From Vibrio bivalvicida (GTDB taxonomy: Bacteria > Pseudomonadota > Gammaproteobacteria > Enterobacterales > Vibrionaceae), in assembly GCF_001399455.2 (NCBI RefSeq), contig NZ_LLEI02000021.1, forward strand, positions 124,001-188,000: a DNA stretch of 64,000 nucleotides. Direction: 5' to 3'. The translations under genes were made by a program, and so were the position numbers. Under the pieces are notes generated by a model, which was not told the DNA's origin, did not search any database, and worked only from the letters and a program-made list of their open reading frames with translations. Shown here in pieces: positions 56,393-64,000 of this stretch. The number at the start of each line of letters is the position of its first letter. The stretch's first letter is position 1.

Positions 56393-57082
56393 ATGTCTTA
56401 TCAAAATAGGCCAAACGATCTGGTGTTGTATCGACTGTTTCAGCTGATAAGCCCCTCTCTGCCCATCGGCGGCTTTACCTATTCGCAAGGTCTGGAGTGG
56501 GCGGTTGAGGCGCAGTGGGTATCGGATCGCGCCTCTATGCAAGATTGGTTAGAGAACATGTTGATGAACAGTGTCGCAACACTCGAACTGCCAATCCTTG
56601 AGCGTTACTACCAAGCGCTGAGAAATAATAACCAGCAACAGTTGGTTGCGCTGAGTGAGTTGCTCTATAGCAGCCGAGAAACCAAGGAGCTTAGAGCAGA
56701 AGAGAAACAGCGCGGGCAAGCGCTGTATACCTTACTCAAACAGCTCGATATCTATCATGTCAGCTTTGATTATGCCGACACTGAGCCGAATCAATTGCTC
56801 GGACTTTGCGTAGCCGCGCAACACTGGGGTATCGACATTCGACAACTCAAACAAGGTTACTTATGGAGCTGGGCTGAGAATCTGATCATGGCGGGAGTAA
56901 AACTTGTGCCTTTAGGTCAAACGGACGGGCAACGTGCATTAATTCAACTCAGTGAGTTATTTCCTAAAGCACTAGATAGAGCCATTTTGATTGAAGATTG
57001 GATGATCGGTAGCTTCACTCCGTCAATCTCTATCGCCAGCAGTTTGCATGAAACTCAGTACACACGGCTGTTTCGCTCATAG
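56393..57082 (+). CDS. ureF: Urease accessory protein UreF
   Basis: 229-residue helical protein. UreF motifs: RLFQLISPSLPIGGFTYSQG, the central SRETKELRAEEKQRG and the SIASSLHETQYTRLF C-terminus. It bridges UreD and UreG in the nickel-insertion complex and gates GTPase activity. It begins ten bases after ureJ and ends 35 before ureG. Confidence 0.93.
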   Translation: MSYQNRPNDLVLYRLFQLISPSLPIGGFTYSQGLEWAVEAQWVSDRASMQDWLENMLMNSVATLELPILERYYQALRNNNQQQLVALSELLYSSRETKELRAEEKQRGQALYTLLKQLDIYHVSFDYADTEPNQLLGLCVAAQHWGIDIRQLKQGYLWSWAENLIMAGVKLVPLGQTDGQRALIQLSELFPKALDRAILIEDWMIGSFTPSISIASSLHETQYTRLFRS

Positions 57083-57117
57083 CGAAGTCGCAAGCAAAGA
57101 ATTAGAAGGAATTAACA

Positions 57118-57741
57118 ATGGAAAGTTACAAACAACCTTTACGCGTCGGTATTGGTGGTCCTGTAGGTTCGGGGAAAACAGCGCTGCTTGAAGTGCTGTG
57201 TAAAGCGATCAGAGATAAACTCAATATCGCGGTTGTGACCAATGATATTTACACCCAAGAAGATGCCAAAATCCTCACTCGTGCTGAAGCATTAGAGCCC
57301 GATCGTATTATCGGTGTTGAAACGGGCGGCTGCCCGCATACTGCGATTCGTGAAGATGCTTCAATGAACTTAGCAGCGGTTGAAGAACTAGCAAAGCGCC
57401 ATAAAAATCTCGATGTGGTGTTTGTCGAGAGCGGTGGAGACAACCTCAGTGCTACTTTTAGCCCAGAGCTAGCGGATTTGACCATCTACGTGATTGACGT
57501 AGCGGAAGGAGAAAAGATCCCGCGTAAAGGTGGCCCGGGTATTACTCGCTCAGACCTGCTGATCATTAATAAGATCGATTTGGCTCCTTACGTTGGCGCG
57601 TCACTGGAAGTGATGGAGCAAGATACCCAGCGGATGCGTCCAACTAAACCTTTTGTGTTCACCAATCTAAAGGAAAGCAAAGGGCTCGATACCATCATTG
57701 ATTTTATCGTCACTCAAGGTATGTTAACCATGAAGAGCTAA
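57118..57741 (+). CDS. ureG: Urease accessory protein UreG (GTPase)
   Basis: 207-residue SIMIBI GTPase that couples GTP hydrolysis to nickel delivery. P-loop [17 protein letters not shown] (about 11-27), the CPH metal motif in [32 protein letters not shown], and [11 protein letters not shown] for guanine binding are all present. AGAAGGAATTAAC precedes the ATG. Last gene of the urea operon, followed by a terminator. Confidence 0.95.
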   Translation: MESYKQPLRVGIGGPVGSGKTALLEVLCKAIRDKLNIAVVTNDIYTQEDAKILTRAEALEPDRIIGVETGGCPHTAIREDASMNLAAVEELAKRHKNLDVVFVESGGDNLSATFSPELADLTIYVIDVAEGEKIPRKGGPGITRSDLLIINKIDLAPYVGASLEVMEQDTQRMRPTKPFVFTNLKESKGLDTIIDFIVTQGMLTMKS

Positions 57742-57761
57742 GCCTCTCACTTAGAGAAAAG

Positions 57762-57784
57762 GCACCGAGTTAGGTGCTTTTTTT
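57762..57784 (+). terminator. Rho-independent terminator after ureG
   Basis: Stem GCACC/GGTGC with a six-base loop, extendable by one wobble and one A-T pair, followed by seven T residues, 20 bp past the ureG stop. Confidence 0.8.
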
Positions 57785-57886
57785 GATCTTAGAGTAATCC
57801 AAGTTATTGGTTTTACCAGTTATTTATAAATTGTACTGTGCGTTTTATAAATATATGGTTAACGAATATTAACTGGAGAGAAAACT

Positions 57887-58360
57887 ATGCCTATTAATGG
57901 AATATGTCACGACTTTGCTTTCACTCGATGCTTTCCGATCGAGAGTAAAGATAGAACACCAAGTGCAAAAGAAAGTGTCGACCTATGGCGAATCTTGCGC
58001 ACCAAGATGGAGCTTATTCACCCAGATAGTATCGAAACCCTAAAACCTGGTGTACTAACGGTAACTAATGCGACAGGGCACCCGACATATACTCCGCACT
58101 CTTATTATGTTGGGGAAGGTAACGTTTTATATAGCACTAATGACCCATTCTTTGACAAAGTAGAGAAGAGTAAAGTGGATGTGAGTACTCAGCATGGGGT
58201 TGGGGCGATCACCTATTCTCTTGCAACGCTTAAGGCTGCGTTAAACAATGTTACTGATGGTCCAAATGGCGCGAGTGCAAGAATTGGTACCGATAATCGT
58301 GACTTGCAGTTCTACTGGTGTTCAACCGCCGTTGCGCGTCTAGGCTGGTGGTCTAAATAG
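57887..58360 (+). CDS. Unrecognised 157-residue protein
   Basis: Soluble protein of unknown family, beginning MPINGICHDFAFTRCFPIES and ending FYWCSTAVARLGWWSK, with no signal peptide or membrane segment. Noticeable features are a PTYTPHSYYVGEGNVLY strand-rich middle and a glycine/asparagine-rich GPNGASARIGTDNRD loop. ACTGGAGAGAAAACT precedes the ATG at good spacing and a terminator follows, so it is a genuine monocistronic gene. Its place directly after the urea operon gives no clue to function. Confidence 0.7.
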   Translation: MPINGICHDFAFTRCFPIESKDRTPSAKESVDLWRILRTKMELIHPDSIETLKPGVLTVTNATGHPTYTPHSYYVGEGNVLYSTNDPFFDKVEKSKVDVSTQHGVGAITYSLATLKAALNNVTDGPNGASARIGTDNRDLQFYWCSTAVARLGWWSK

Positions 58361-58369
58361 CTGAAAGCG

Positions 58370-58395
58370 CCCTCAACAAGTGTTGAGGGTTCTTT
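58370..58395 (+). terminator. Rho-independent terminator after the 157-residue protein gene
   Basis: Perfect eight-base stem CCCTCAAC/GTTGAGGG with AAGT loop, followed by TTCTTTT. It may also stop transcription of the convergent permease gene. Confidence 0.8.
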
Positions 58396-58398
58396 TGA

Positions 58399-59772
58399 CT
58401 AACTATCTGCCAGAATCACTTCTTGGTCTTTTTCCTTTTTCTGGCGATCAAACACTGATAGCAGAGCTGTCATCGTTAAGGCTGTAATACCAGATAGTGT
58501 CACCGGAGAGCCAAAGATACTTTGTACCAGCTGCGGGGCATTGCTCAATAGATCAGGTACTAACATGACCCCTAAACCGAAACCAAATGATAAAGCAATT
58601 GTCATTATCTTCTGACGATTGAGAGTTTCGCAGGCGATGATCTTGATTCCCGCTGCCGCTACTGTACCGAACATAACTAATGTTGCTCCACCTAGCACTG
58701 GCTTTGGAATGGTCATCAATAGTGTGCCTAGCATGGGGAACAAGCCTAATAAGAACAATACCCCTGCAATGAAGTAACCGACATAACGACTCGCAATACC
58801 AGTTAAATGGATAACCCCATTGTTTTGGCTAAATGTAGTGTTAGGGAACGTATTGAAAGTAGCGGCAATCAGTGAGTTAACACCATCACCCAGAACGCCA
58901 GCTTTAAGGCGTTTTAAGTATTTCGGACCAGTCACTTCTTGCTTAGAGAACATGCAGTTTGCAGTGATGTCACCGGTCGATTCTATCGCTGTGATTAGGT
59001 AGATGAACGCGATTGGTATAAATACTTCCCAGTCGAAGCTGAAACCGTACTTGAAAGGTATAGGGATGCTTAGCATAGATTGATTGGAAAAATCGATAGG
59101 ACTGACTTTTCCCATTAATGCTGCAGCAATCCAACCTACGATAAGGCCAACAAGAATGGACGAGAGACGAACCCAAGTATGACGGCTTAAGTTCATGATA
59201 ACGATAGTCGTGAGTACTAAACCGCCTAACATCAAATTTTCAAGGCTAGCAAAATCTGGTGCGTTAAAGCCGCCAGCCAAGTCAGTTACCCCCACTTTAA
59301 TTAGATAGATACCAATGGTTGTGATGACAATGCCTGTGACAATCGGTGTAATGACAGCTTTAAGTTTGTCGATGAGCTGAGAGAGAAATATCTCGATAAA
59401 CGCGCCAACGAAACAGACACTGAAAATGACGGCCAGAATCTCTTCTGCACTTCCACCGCGCCCTTTGACCAAAAAGCCACCAGCCAGAATCGATCCTAGA
59501 AAAGCGAAACTGGTACCTTGAACACAAATAAGCCCTGCACCTATCGGACCAACTCGCCTTGCTTGAATAAAGGTGCCGATCCCTGACACCATCAGCGCCA
59601 TACTGATCAGATAAGGAACATGTTCACCCAAGCCTAGCGCAGAGCCAATAATAAGCGTTGGAGTTATGATGCCTACAAAGCTTGCCAGTACGTGCTGAAT
59701 AGCAGCCCACGCGGCTGCTTTTGGCGCGGGTTTATCATCAAGTGCATATATTAAGTCGGAAGTCTTTTCCAT
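58399..59772 (-). CDS. NCS2/NAT family nucleobase permease
   Basis: 457 residues from the ATG at 59772, which has AAAGGAG nine bases before it; an upstream ATG is rejected. It has fourteen membrane segments with the NAT signature QNNGVIHLTGIASR and the QGTSFAFLGSILAGG segment in TM3. It imports a purine or pyrimidine with protons, most likely xanthine or uric acid by similarity. Purine breakdown yields urea, so its position beside the urea operon is suggestive, though it has its own transcript. A TTGTATACAA palindrome lies 24 bp before the start. Confidence 0.87.
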   Translation of the reverse strand: MEKTSDLIYALDDKPAPKAAAWAAIQHVLASFVGIITPTLIIGSALGLGEHVPYLISMALMVSGIGTFIQARRVGPIGAGLICVQGTSFAFLGSILAGGFLVKGRGGSAEEILAVIFSVCFVGAFIEIFLSQLIDKLKAVITPIVTGIVITTIGIYLIKVGVTDLAGGFNAPDFASLENLMLGGLVLTTIVIMNLSRHTWVRLSSILVGLIVGWIAAALMGKVSPIDFSNQSMLSIPIPFKYGFSFDWEVFIPIAFIYLITAIESTGDITANCMFSKQEVTGPKYLKRLKAGVLGDGVNSLIAATFNTFPNTTFSQNNGVIHLTGIASRYVGYFIAGVLFLLGLFPMLGTLLMTIPKPVLGGATLVMFGTVAAAGIKIIACETLNRQKIMTIALSFGFGLGVMLVPDLLSNAPQLVQSIFGSPVTLSGITALTMTALLSVFDRQKKEKDQEVILADS

Positions 59773-59795
59773 TGTGTTCTCCTTTGTATTTTTGC

Positions 59796-59805
59796 TTGTA
59801 TACAA
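59796..59805. promoter_or_regulatory. TTGTATACAA palindrome before the nucleobase permease
   Basis: A perfect ten-base palindrome of the TTGT-N2-ACAA class (bound by some GntR-FCD and other repressors), 24 bp upstream of the permease ATG. The remaining 59806-60120 up to the divergent gene pair shows no other element I recognise. Confidence 0.4.
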
Positions 59806-60120
59806 TGACTGACCAGCTATTGAGCAATCTATGTGCCAAGAGGTTTATTTGTTTAGAAACAATGGGGTAGGCATATTTGGAGTGTTTCGTAAGTCTCTAA
59901 CGCACTGATTAGGAACAATCTGCAGCATTATTGGTGCAGCGTAGATAGTGAGATCAAGATCATTGGTGAAAGTGATCGTTTAGGTAAAAGGAAGTAAATT
60001 GTCTTCGATTCAATGACATACCTTTGTTGATTTCCATCCCACTCTCGATCTTTGTCTATACTGACTTGATAGACCTAGATTACAGCGCTAATACTCAACT
60101 ACCGGATGTTAGAGGCGATT

Positions 60121-60621
60121 ATGCGAAGAGCTCTAATTATTGGTGCGATGAGCACTTTACTGTTTGTTAGCCAATATGTGTTGGCGATATCACCTCCAAC
60201 CGAGGAGCCAATCCTTTGGATATCGGGTAATGTAAGCCAAACGAACTCTCCACAGGGCGTTGAGTTTGATGAAGCGATGATCTTTGGATTAGAGCAAGGG
60301 ACTATTCATACCAATAATCATGTCGTCGCTGAAGTGGTCGAATATAAAGGCCCCAAATTAGCCAGCTTACTTGAATACGTGGGTGCTAAGGGTAAGCAGG
60401 TTCAAGTGATTGCGTGGGATGATTATGTTGTCACTATCTCGCTAGAGGACATTAAGAAGTATGGCATTCTACTCGCAACGCATGAGGCAGGGGTTAGAAT
60501 GACTATTGATGACAAAGGCCCCTTGTTTGTTGTATTGCCTTTCACCGAGCACGCTGAACTTAGAAACGACTTTTACTATAGCCTGTCGGTGTGGCAGGTA
60601 AGAGAAATAGTTGTGGAATAG
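60121..60621 (+). CDS. Exported molybdopterin-domain-like protein lacking cysteine
   Basis: 166 residues from the ATG at 60121 (AGAGGCGATT before it), with a signal peptide (about 1-22, ending VLA). The mature part resembles the small oxidoreductase molybdopterin-binding (sulfite-oxidase/YedY) fold: VEFDEAMIFGLEQG, YKGPKLASLLEYVGAKGKQV, AWDDYVVTISLEDI, GVRMTIDDKGPLFVVLPF and the terminal YSLSVWQVREI. There is no cysteine at all, so the molybdenum-ligating Cys is missing and catalysis is unlikely. It ends four bases before a hybrid kinase gene, suggesting a periplasmic sensor partner. Confidence 0.75.
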   Translation: MRRALIIGAMSTLLFVSQYVLAISPPTEEPILWISGNVSQTNSPQGVEFDEAMIFGLEQGTIHTNNHVVAEVVEYKGPKLASLLEYVGAKGKQVQVIAWDDYVVTISLEDIKKYGILLATHEAGVRMTIDDKGPLFVVLPFTEHAELRNDFYYSLSVWQVREIVVE

Positions 60622-60625
60622 AGCA

Positions 60626-62737
60626 ATGAGTTCCCGTCTTTTACCAAAGGGGCGCACCTTCATAGCCATTATTGCGAGTGTCTGCATTGTGCTGCTGATA
60701 ATGGCTACCTATTTCTTCTACTCGTTAAGTGAAATTAGAAAAATATCCCCTCAACCCTATGTCACAATCGTGAATAACAATATTTCGGCAAAGTCCAAAT
60801 TGTTGTTGTTGAAGGCCGAAATACTGAACTTCTCGATTCAACAAGATCCTCGCTCGTTGGCGCGACTAAAAATACAAGCGAGAGTACATAAAGCCAGCAT
60901 CTTACAAGACCTACAAGCGCAGCGAACGCGAAATATACATGCTCAGTATGGTGACTTGGATGAGTTGGCAGAATTGGAAGAAAGAATTACTCAACTAGCG
61001 ACGCAAATATCTGGTATTACGCTTAAAAACGAAGAGAACTTAGCAGACTTATTGAACGCGGTAGAAAAAACGTATTTTGACCTCAACAAGTACTTATCAA
61101 GTTTTGTCGCAGAAGTACAAAGGAATCAACTCGAGTTTACTCAGGACAAAGAAGATCTCTATGACCGTCTGTATTTGTACATGGTAGTGATTGTTGCCTG
61201 TTCAATCATTCTGGTCGGAGTGATTTCTTATATGTATCTGCACCAAATTAAACTTAGTCAAGACTTGACCGAACGCGGAGACAAACTGGAAGAAGCAAAA
61301 AAACTCGCTGAGCAACATGCAACGGCTAAAGCTCGCTTCCTTGCCAATATGTCTCATGAAATGCGGACTCCATTAAATGCGATTATCGGCTTAAGCCATA
61401 AAGAGTACTATGAAGCTACCGATGAGCAGACGCGTAACTTTTTGTCGATGATCAATAGCTCTGGTCAGCACCTACTCAAACTGATTAACAGTGTGCTCGA
61501 TATCAGCAAAATAGAGCAAGGAAAGATGAAGCTGCAAATTGAATCTTTCTATTGCAGTGAGTTGATTGAGCTGTCTAAAACCATTTTTGTCGATATGAGT
61601 AAAACCGATGTCGAGATCTTTTTTTCTACAGAGCTGGATAAAGACTACAAGCTCATCGCAGATAAAACCAAGCTGCTGCAGTTGATCAATAACCTAAGTT
61701 ATAACGCACTTAAGTTTACTGAGCGGGGTTATGTTGATGTCCGCCTTTCATTAGAGCGCTCACAACAAACGAGCTTCTTAATACTCAAAGTGTTAGATAC
61801 TGGTATTGGCATGTCACGAGAGCAAATTGATAAAGTATTTGAAGAATTTACTCAAGCCGATGATTCAATCACAAGAAAATATGGCGGTACGGGCTTGGGG
61901 CTGTCTATTTGTCAGTCGTTGGTGAAGCTGATGAATGGAAGTATCGAGGTTGAAAGTGAGCTAGATAAAGGCACTGAGTTTAGCGTTGTAATTCCAGTTA
62001 AAGTGGAAGGGGAGAAAGCGATTCATTGTGCAACGAATCTCGAAAGCCGATTAAGAGTGGTTAGCGCAGACCTTCACGCCAAAGAGTTAATCAGTAATGA
62101 ACTCAAACGCTTTGGCTTGTTTGATGAATCTGGCGAGGTGGCTGTTTACTACCAAAGTGGCGGCAGCGCGATAGATAACAATTTGCCAGCGGTTCATATT
62201 GATGACCAAATGAGCGTTATGATCACTGATTTAAATGCTTCAGTTCGCATTTCAGAAAAGCAGATAAAGCTGACCAAACCTTATGATATTTTCAGTCTGC
62301 TTAGTGCCTTAGGCAGCCGAAGTGTGATGGTAGAACAAACGGATATACCGTTAAAAAAGAGTTCTGGCTTATCTGCTTTGATCGTGGAAGATATGCGAGT
62401 TAATCAAATTGTCGCGCAGAAAATGTTGGAAACATTACAAGTAGAAACTATCACTGCAAACAATGGACAAGAGTGCCTAGATATCATTAAACAGCGCCAT
62501 TTCGACATCATCTTCATGGATATTCAAATGCCAATTATGGATGGTATAGAAGCGTTAAAGAGAATCCGCCAAGATGATTTAGCGCCCGATACCGCAATCA
62601 TTGCGCTGACGGCCAACACCTTCGATAAAGATGTACTGCATTATTTAGAGCTAGGTTTTAATGATGTTGTGCCTAAGCCTGTGCGTATGGACTTGGTGCA
62701 GCGTATTTTGGACAAGTACGCGTCTGCGCCAACTTAG
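60626..62737 (+). CDS. Hybrid sensor histidine kinase
   Basis: 703 residues from the ATG at 60626. Layout: first membrane helix (about 10-33), periplasmic helical region with coiled-coil character (about 38-180), second helix (about 187-210), HisKA with H244 (MSHEMRTPLNAIIG), HATPase with DTGIGMS and GGTGLGLSICQSL, a degenerate receiver-like stretch, and a complete receiver with D632 (FMDIQMPIMDG) and the Lys in PKPVRMD. No HPt domain, so a separate phosphotransfer protein is needed. Four bases after the cysteine-free molybdopterin-like gene; the two likely form one sensing unit. Confidence 0.9.
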   Translation: MSSRLLPKGRTFIAIIASVCIVLLIMATYFFYSLSEIRKISPQPYVTIVNNNISAKSKLLLLKAEILNFSIQQDPRSLARLKIQARVHKASILQDLQAQRTRNIHAQYGDLDELAELEERITQLATQISGITLKNEENLADLLNAVEKTYFDLNKYLSSFVAEVQRNQLEFTQDKEDLYDRLYLYMVVIVACSIILVGVISYMYLHQIKLSQDLTERGDKLEEAKKLAEQHATAKARFLANMSHEMRTPLNAIIGLSHKEYYEATDEQTRNFLSMINSSGQHLLKLINSVLDISKIEQGKMKLQIESFYCSELIELSKTIFVDMSKTDVEIFFSTELDKDYKLIADKTKLLQLINNLSYNALKFTERGYVDVRLSLERSQQTSFLILKVLDTGIGMSREQIDKVFEEFTQADDSITRKYGGTGLGLSICQSLVKLMNGSIEVESELDKGTEFSVVIPVKVEGEKAIHCATNLESRLRVVSADLHAKELISNELKRFGLFDESGEVAVYYQSGGSAIDNNLPAVHIDDQMSVMITDLNASVRISEKQIKLTKPYDIFSLLSALGSRSVMVEQTDIPLKKSSGLSALIVEDMRVNQIVAQKMLETLQVETITANNGQECLDIIKQRHFDIIFMDIQMPIMDGIEALKRIRQDDLAPDTAIIALTANTFDKDVLHYLELGFNDVVPKPVRMDLVQRILDKYASAPT

Positions 62738-62950
62738 GACTGACCTAAACCACTTCTGTGAAGATTAAAACGGTTGATCTGAAGTGTCGCTGTAGACATA
62801 TTGATGCCAGTCTCTTGGTATTTCTTCATTACGGCAACGCCGCTATACACCCTAATAATTGTGATTTAATTCTAATTAATCGATTTGTTTGATAATTGAT
62901 TAATCAGTTACTACTTTTTTATTAACTGTCGAAAAACTTGGGAGGCAGTT

Positions 62951-64000
62951 TTGAAAAAATTAAAAGTCGTATTTTTGGTGCAGGTCATTATCGCTTTGAC
63001 CTTAGTGTTACTAGTATCGGCATTCATTAAGTATCAAAGTTTTAAAGACAATTTATTAGTCGAACTGCAACACTCCGTAGAGAACACGACTCAGCGGATG
63101 ATGATCAGCTTGCCTAAAGCGGTGTGGGATTTTGATCTAGACTCTGCAACAGTCTCTATGTCTGCAGAGCTTAACTTACCAGAGATTTCTGCTATTCAGT
63201 TAATCGATAATGATGGTAATGATCTTTTGTTCTTAACTCAGACAATGTCGGGTGAAGAGCGAGAAACCGTTGTAGTAGAGAACAAGTCCCTATTTTCCGC
63301 TGAAAACGGTATCACAGAGAACCTAACATTTGTCGAATATGGGGAAGAAAACCCTGTAGGTAAGGTCACGGTCTATTTTGATACCCATGCTCTCGATGCC
63401 AAGCTTGCTGATTCATTAAAAACCAACATTATCGAGCTGATTATACTCGATATCATTCTGTCTATCGTGATTGTCGTTGCCTTGTCTATGACGGTTATTC
63501 GCCCTATTTCCGATCTTACGGAGGTGATTAAAGATCTAGCCTCTGGTGATGGTGACCTGACCAACAAATTAGCCCCCGCCAAGTATCGAGAATTTGCGGA
63601 AATTACCGATGGGATAAACAGTTTTACAGAATCACTTCGGGTGATTGTACAAGATGTGAATCAGTCCTCAGACAACCTTAAGGACAAGGCGCAAGCCAAT
63701 GGAGCAACCGCTAAAGCAAATGCTGAAAAACTGGAGATGCAAAAGCATCAGCTCACGACAGTTGCAGCAGCTGCTACGGAGTTAAATCAATCGGTCTCTA
63801 CCGTTGCTGATACGGCTTCAGAGACAGCGCAACAGGCTCATACAGCGACCTCCCTCGCTTCAAATGTTAATGATGCGATTGAAAGTTCTGCCAGCGATAT
63901 CATCAACATGCGAGAAGAGATGAATCATGTAAATGCGGAAATGCATATTTTGATTGATGAAGGGGAAAAAATTACCACGGTTCTCAACGTTATTAATGAT
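62951..64000 (+). CDS. Methyl-accepting chemotaxis protein (3' truncated by window)
   Basis: Open from a TTG at 62951, with GGGAGG five bases upstream, to the window edge (350 codons, MKKLKVVFLVQVII...). First membrane helix about 5-25, a periplasmic sensor of about 130 residues (with PKAVWDFDLDSATVSMSAEL), second helix about 160-180, a HAMP domain with IRPISDLTEVIKDLASGDGD, and the start of the MCP helices (LTTVAAAATELNQSVSTVAD). The N-terminal domain has the WDFD pattern of a small periplasmic sensor seen in other Vibrio receptors and kinases. The ligand is unknown. Confidence 0.88.
   Translation, partial: MKKLKVVFLVQVIIALTLVLLVSAFIKYQSFKDNLLVELQHSVENTTQRMMISLPKAVWDFDLDSATVSMSAELNLPEISAIQLIDNDGNDLLFLTQTMSGEERETVVVENKSLFSAENGITENLTFVEYGEENPVGKVTVYFDTHALDAKLADSLKTNIIELIILDIILSIVIVVALSMTVIRPISDLTEVIKDLASGDGDLTNKLAPAKYREFAEITDGINSFTESLRVIVQDVNQSSDNLKDKAQANGATAKANAEKLEMQKHQLTTVAAAATELNQSVSTVADTASETAQQAHTATSLASNVNDAIESSASDIINMREEMNHVNAEMHILIDEGEKITTVLNVIND

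Noticed and set aside
1..64000. CRISPR arrays, tRNA or rRNA genes, insertion sequences
   Set aside because: No spaced direct-repeat array, no cloverleaf-type sequence ending in the tRNA T-arm motif, and no transposase-like protein was found on reading either strand.

Overview
The window reads as ordinary gammaproteobacterial chromosome, most likely a Vibrio and probably its second chromosome. Reasons: the maltodextrin block malT / malP-malQ-glgB of Vibrio type, a YibL homologue, many LysR/AraC/GntR regulators each beside a small metabolic gene, several methyl-accepting chemotaxis proteins, and even base composition with frequent GTG/TTG starts preceded by good Shine-Dalgarno sequences. I see no rRNA, tRNA, CRISPR array, insertion sequence or prophage. 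This assignment is inference from gene content; no search was run.

Layout. 1-9.2 kb: the start of a leftward gene, a Zur-box-preceded M23 endopeptidase (ShyB-like), a LysR/quinone-oxidoreductase divergent pair, a glutamine amidotransferase, a small unknown protein, an ArsR regulator, a MAPEG protein, an acyltransferase, and a TetR regulator followed by an alpha/beta hydrolase. 9.5-12.3 kb: a DASS anion symporter and a CxxC carboxymuconolactone-decarboxylase-like protein with its AraC regulator. 12.3-17.5 kb: a four-gene leftward operon (split UxaA-type dehydratase, enolase-superfamily enzyme, BCCT transporter) facing an FCD-GntR regulator, with two near-identical palindromic operators between them. 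17.8-27.5 kb: a secreted tail-collar protein plus Sel1-repeat protein, a LysR/old-yellow-enzyme pair with a clear T-N11-A operator, succinate-semialdehyde dehydrogenase, a Cache chemoreceptor, a DUF4344 metallopeptidase, and a type B chloramphenicol acetyltransferase gene preceded by a short leader ORF with mutually exclusive hairpins, then yibL. 27.5-35.4 kb: a large secreted phosphatase-superfamily protein, a SnoaL-like lipoprotein with an AraC regulator, and an 869-residue lipoprotein.

35.4-45.8 kb: maltodextrin/glycogen turnover. MalT faces away from malP-malQ-glgB; the 560-bp divergent region carries two good CRP sites and a MalT box. 46-57.8 kb: a complete urea system, urtABCDE (high-affinity urea ABC transporter) followed by ureD-A-B-C-E-J-F-G (structural urease plus nickel insertion and a HupE/UreJ permease), preceded by NtrC-like half-sites and a near sigma-54 promoter, so probably induced by nitrogen limitation. 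UreC keeps every active-site residue at the Klebsiella numbering. 57.9-64 kb: an unknown 157-residue protein, a nucleobase (NAT/NCS2) permease, a two-gene operon of an exported molybdopterin-domain-like protein without any cysteine plus a hybrid histidine kinase, and a chemoreceptor gene running off the right edge.

The most unusual items are the leader-peptide/attenuator arrangement before the CatB-type gene, the cysteine-free molybdopterin-fold protein coupled to a hybrid kinase, the secreted tail-collar/Sel1 pair, and the GntR-controlled BCCT/UxaA/enolase operon of unknown substrate. Where an upstream start was rejected in favour of a better Shine-Dalgarno, the entry says so.
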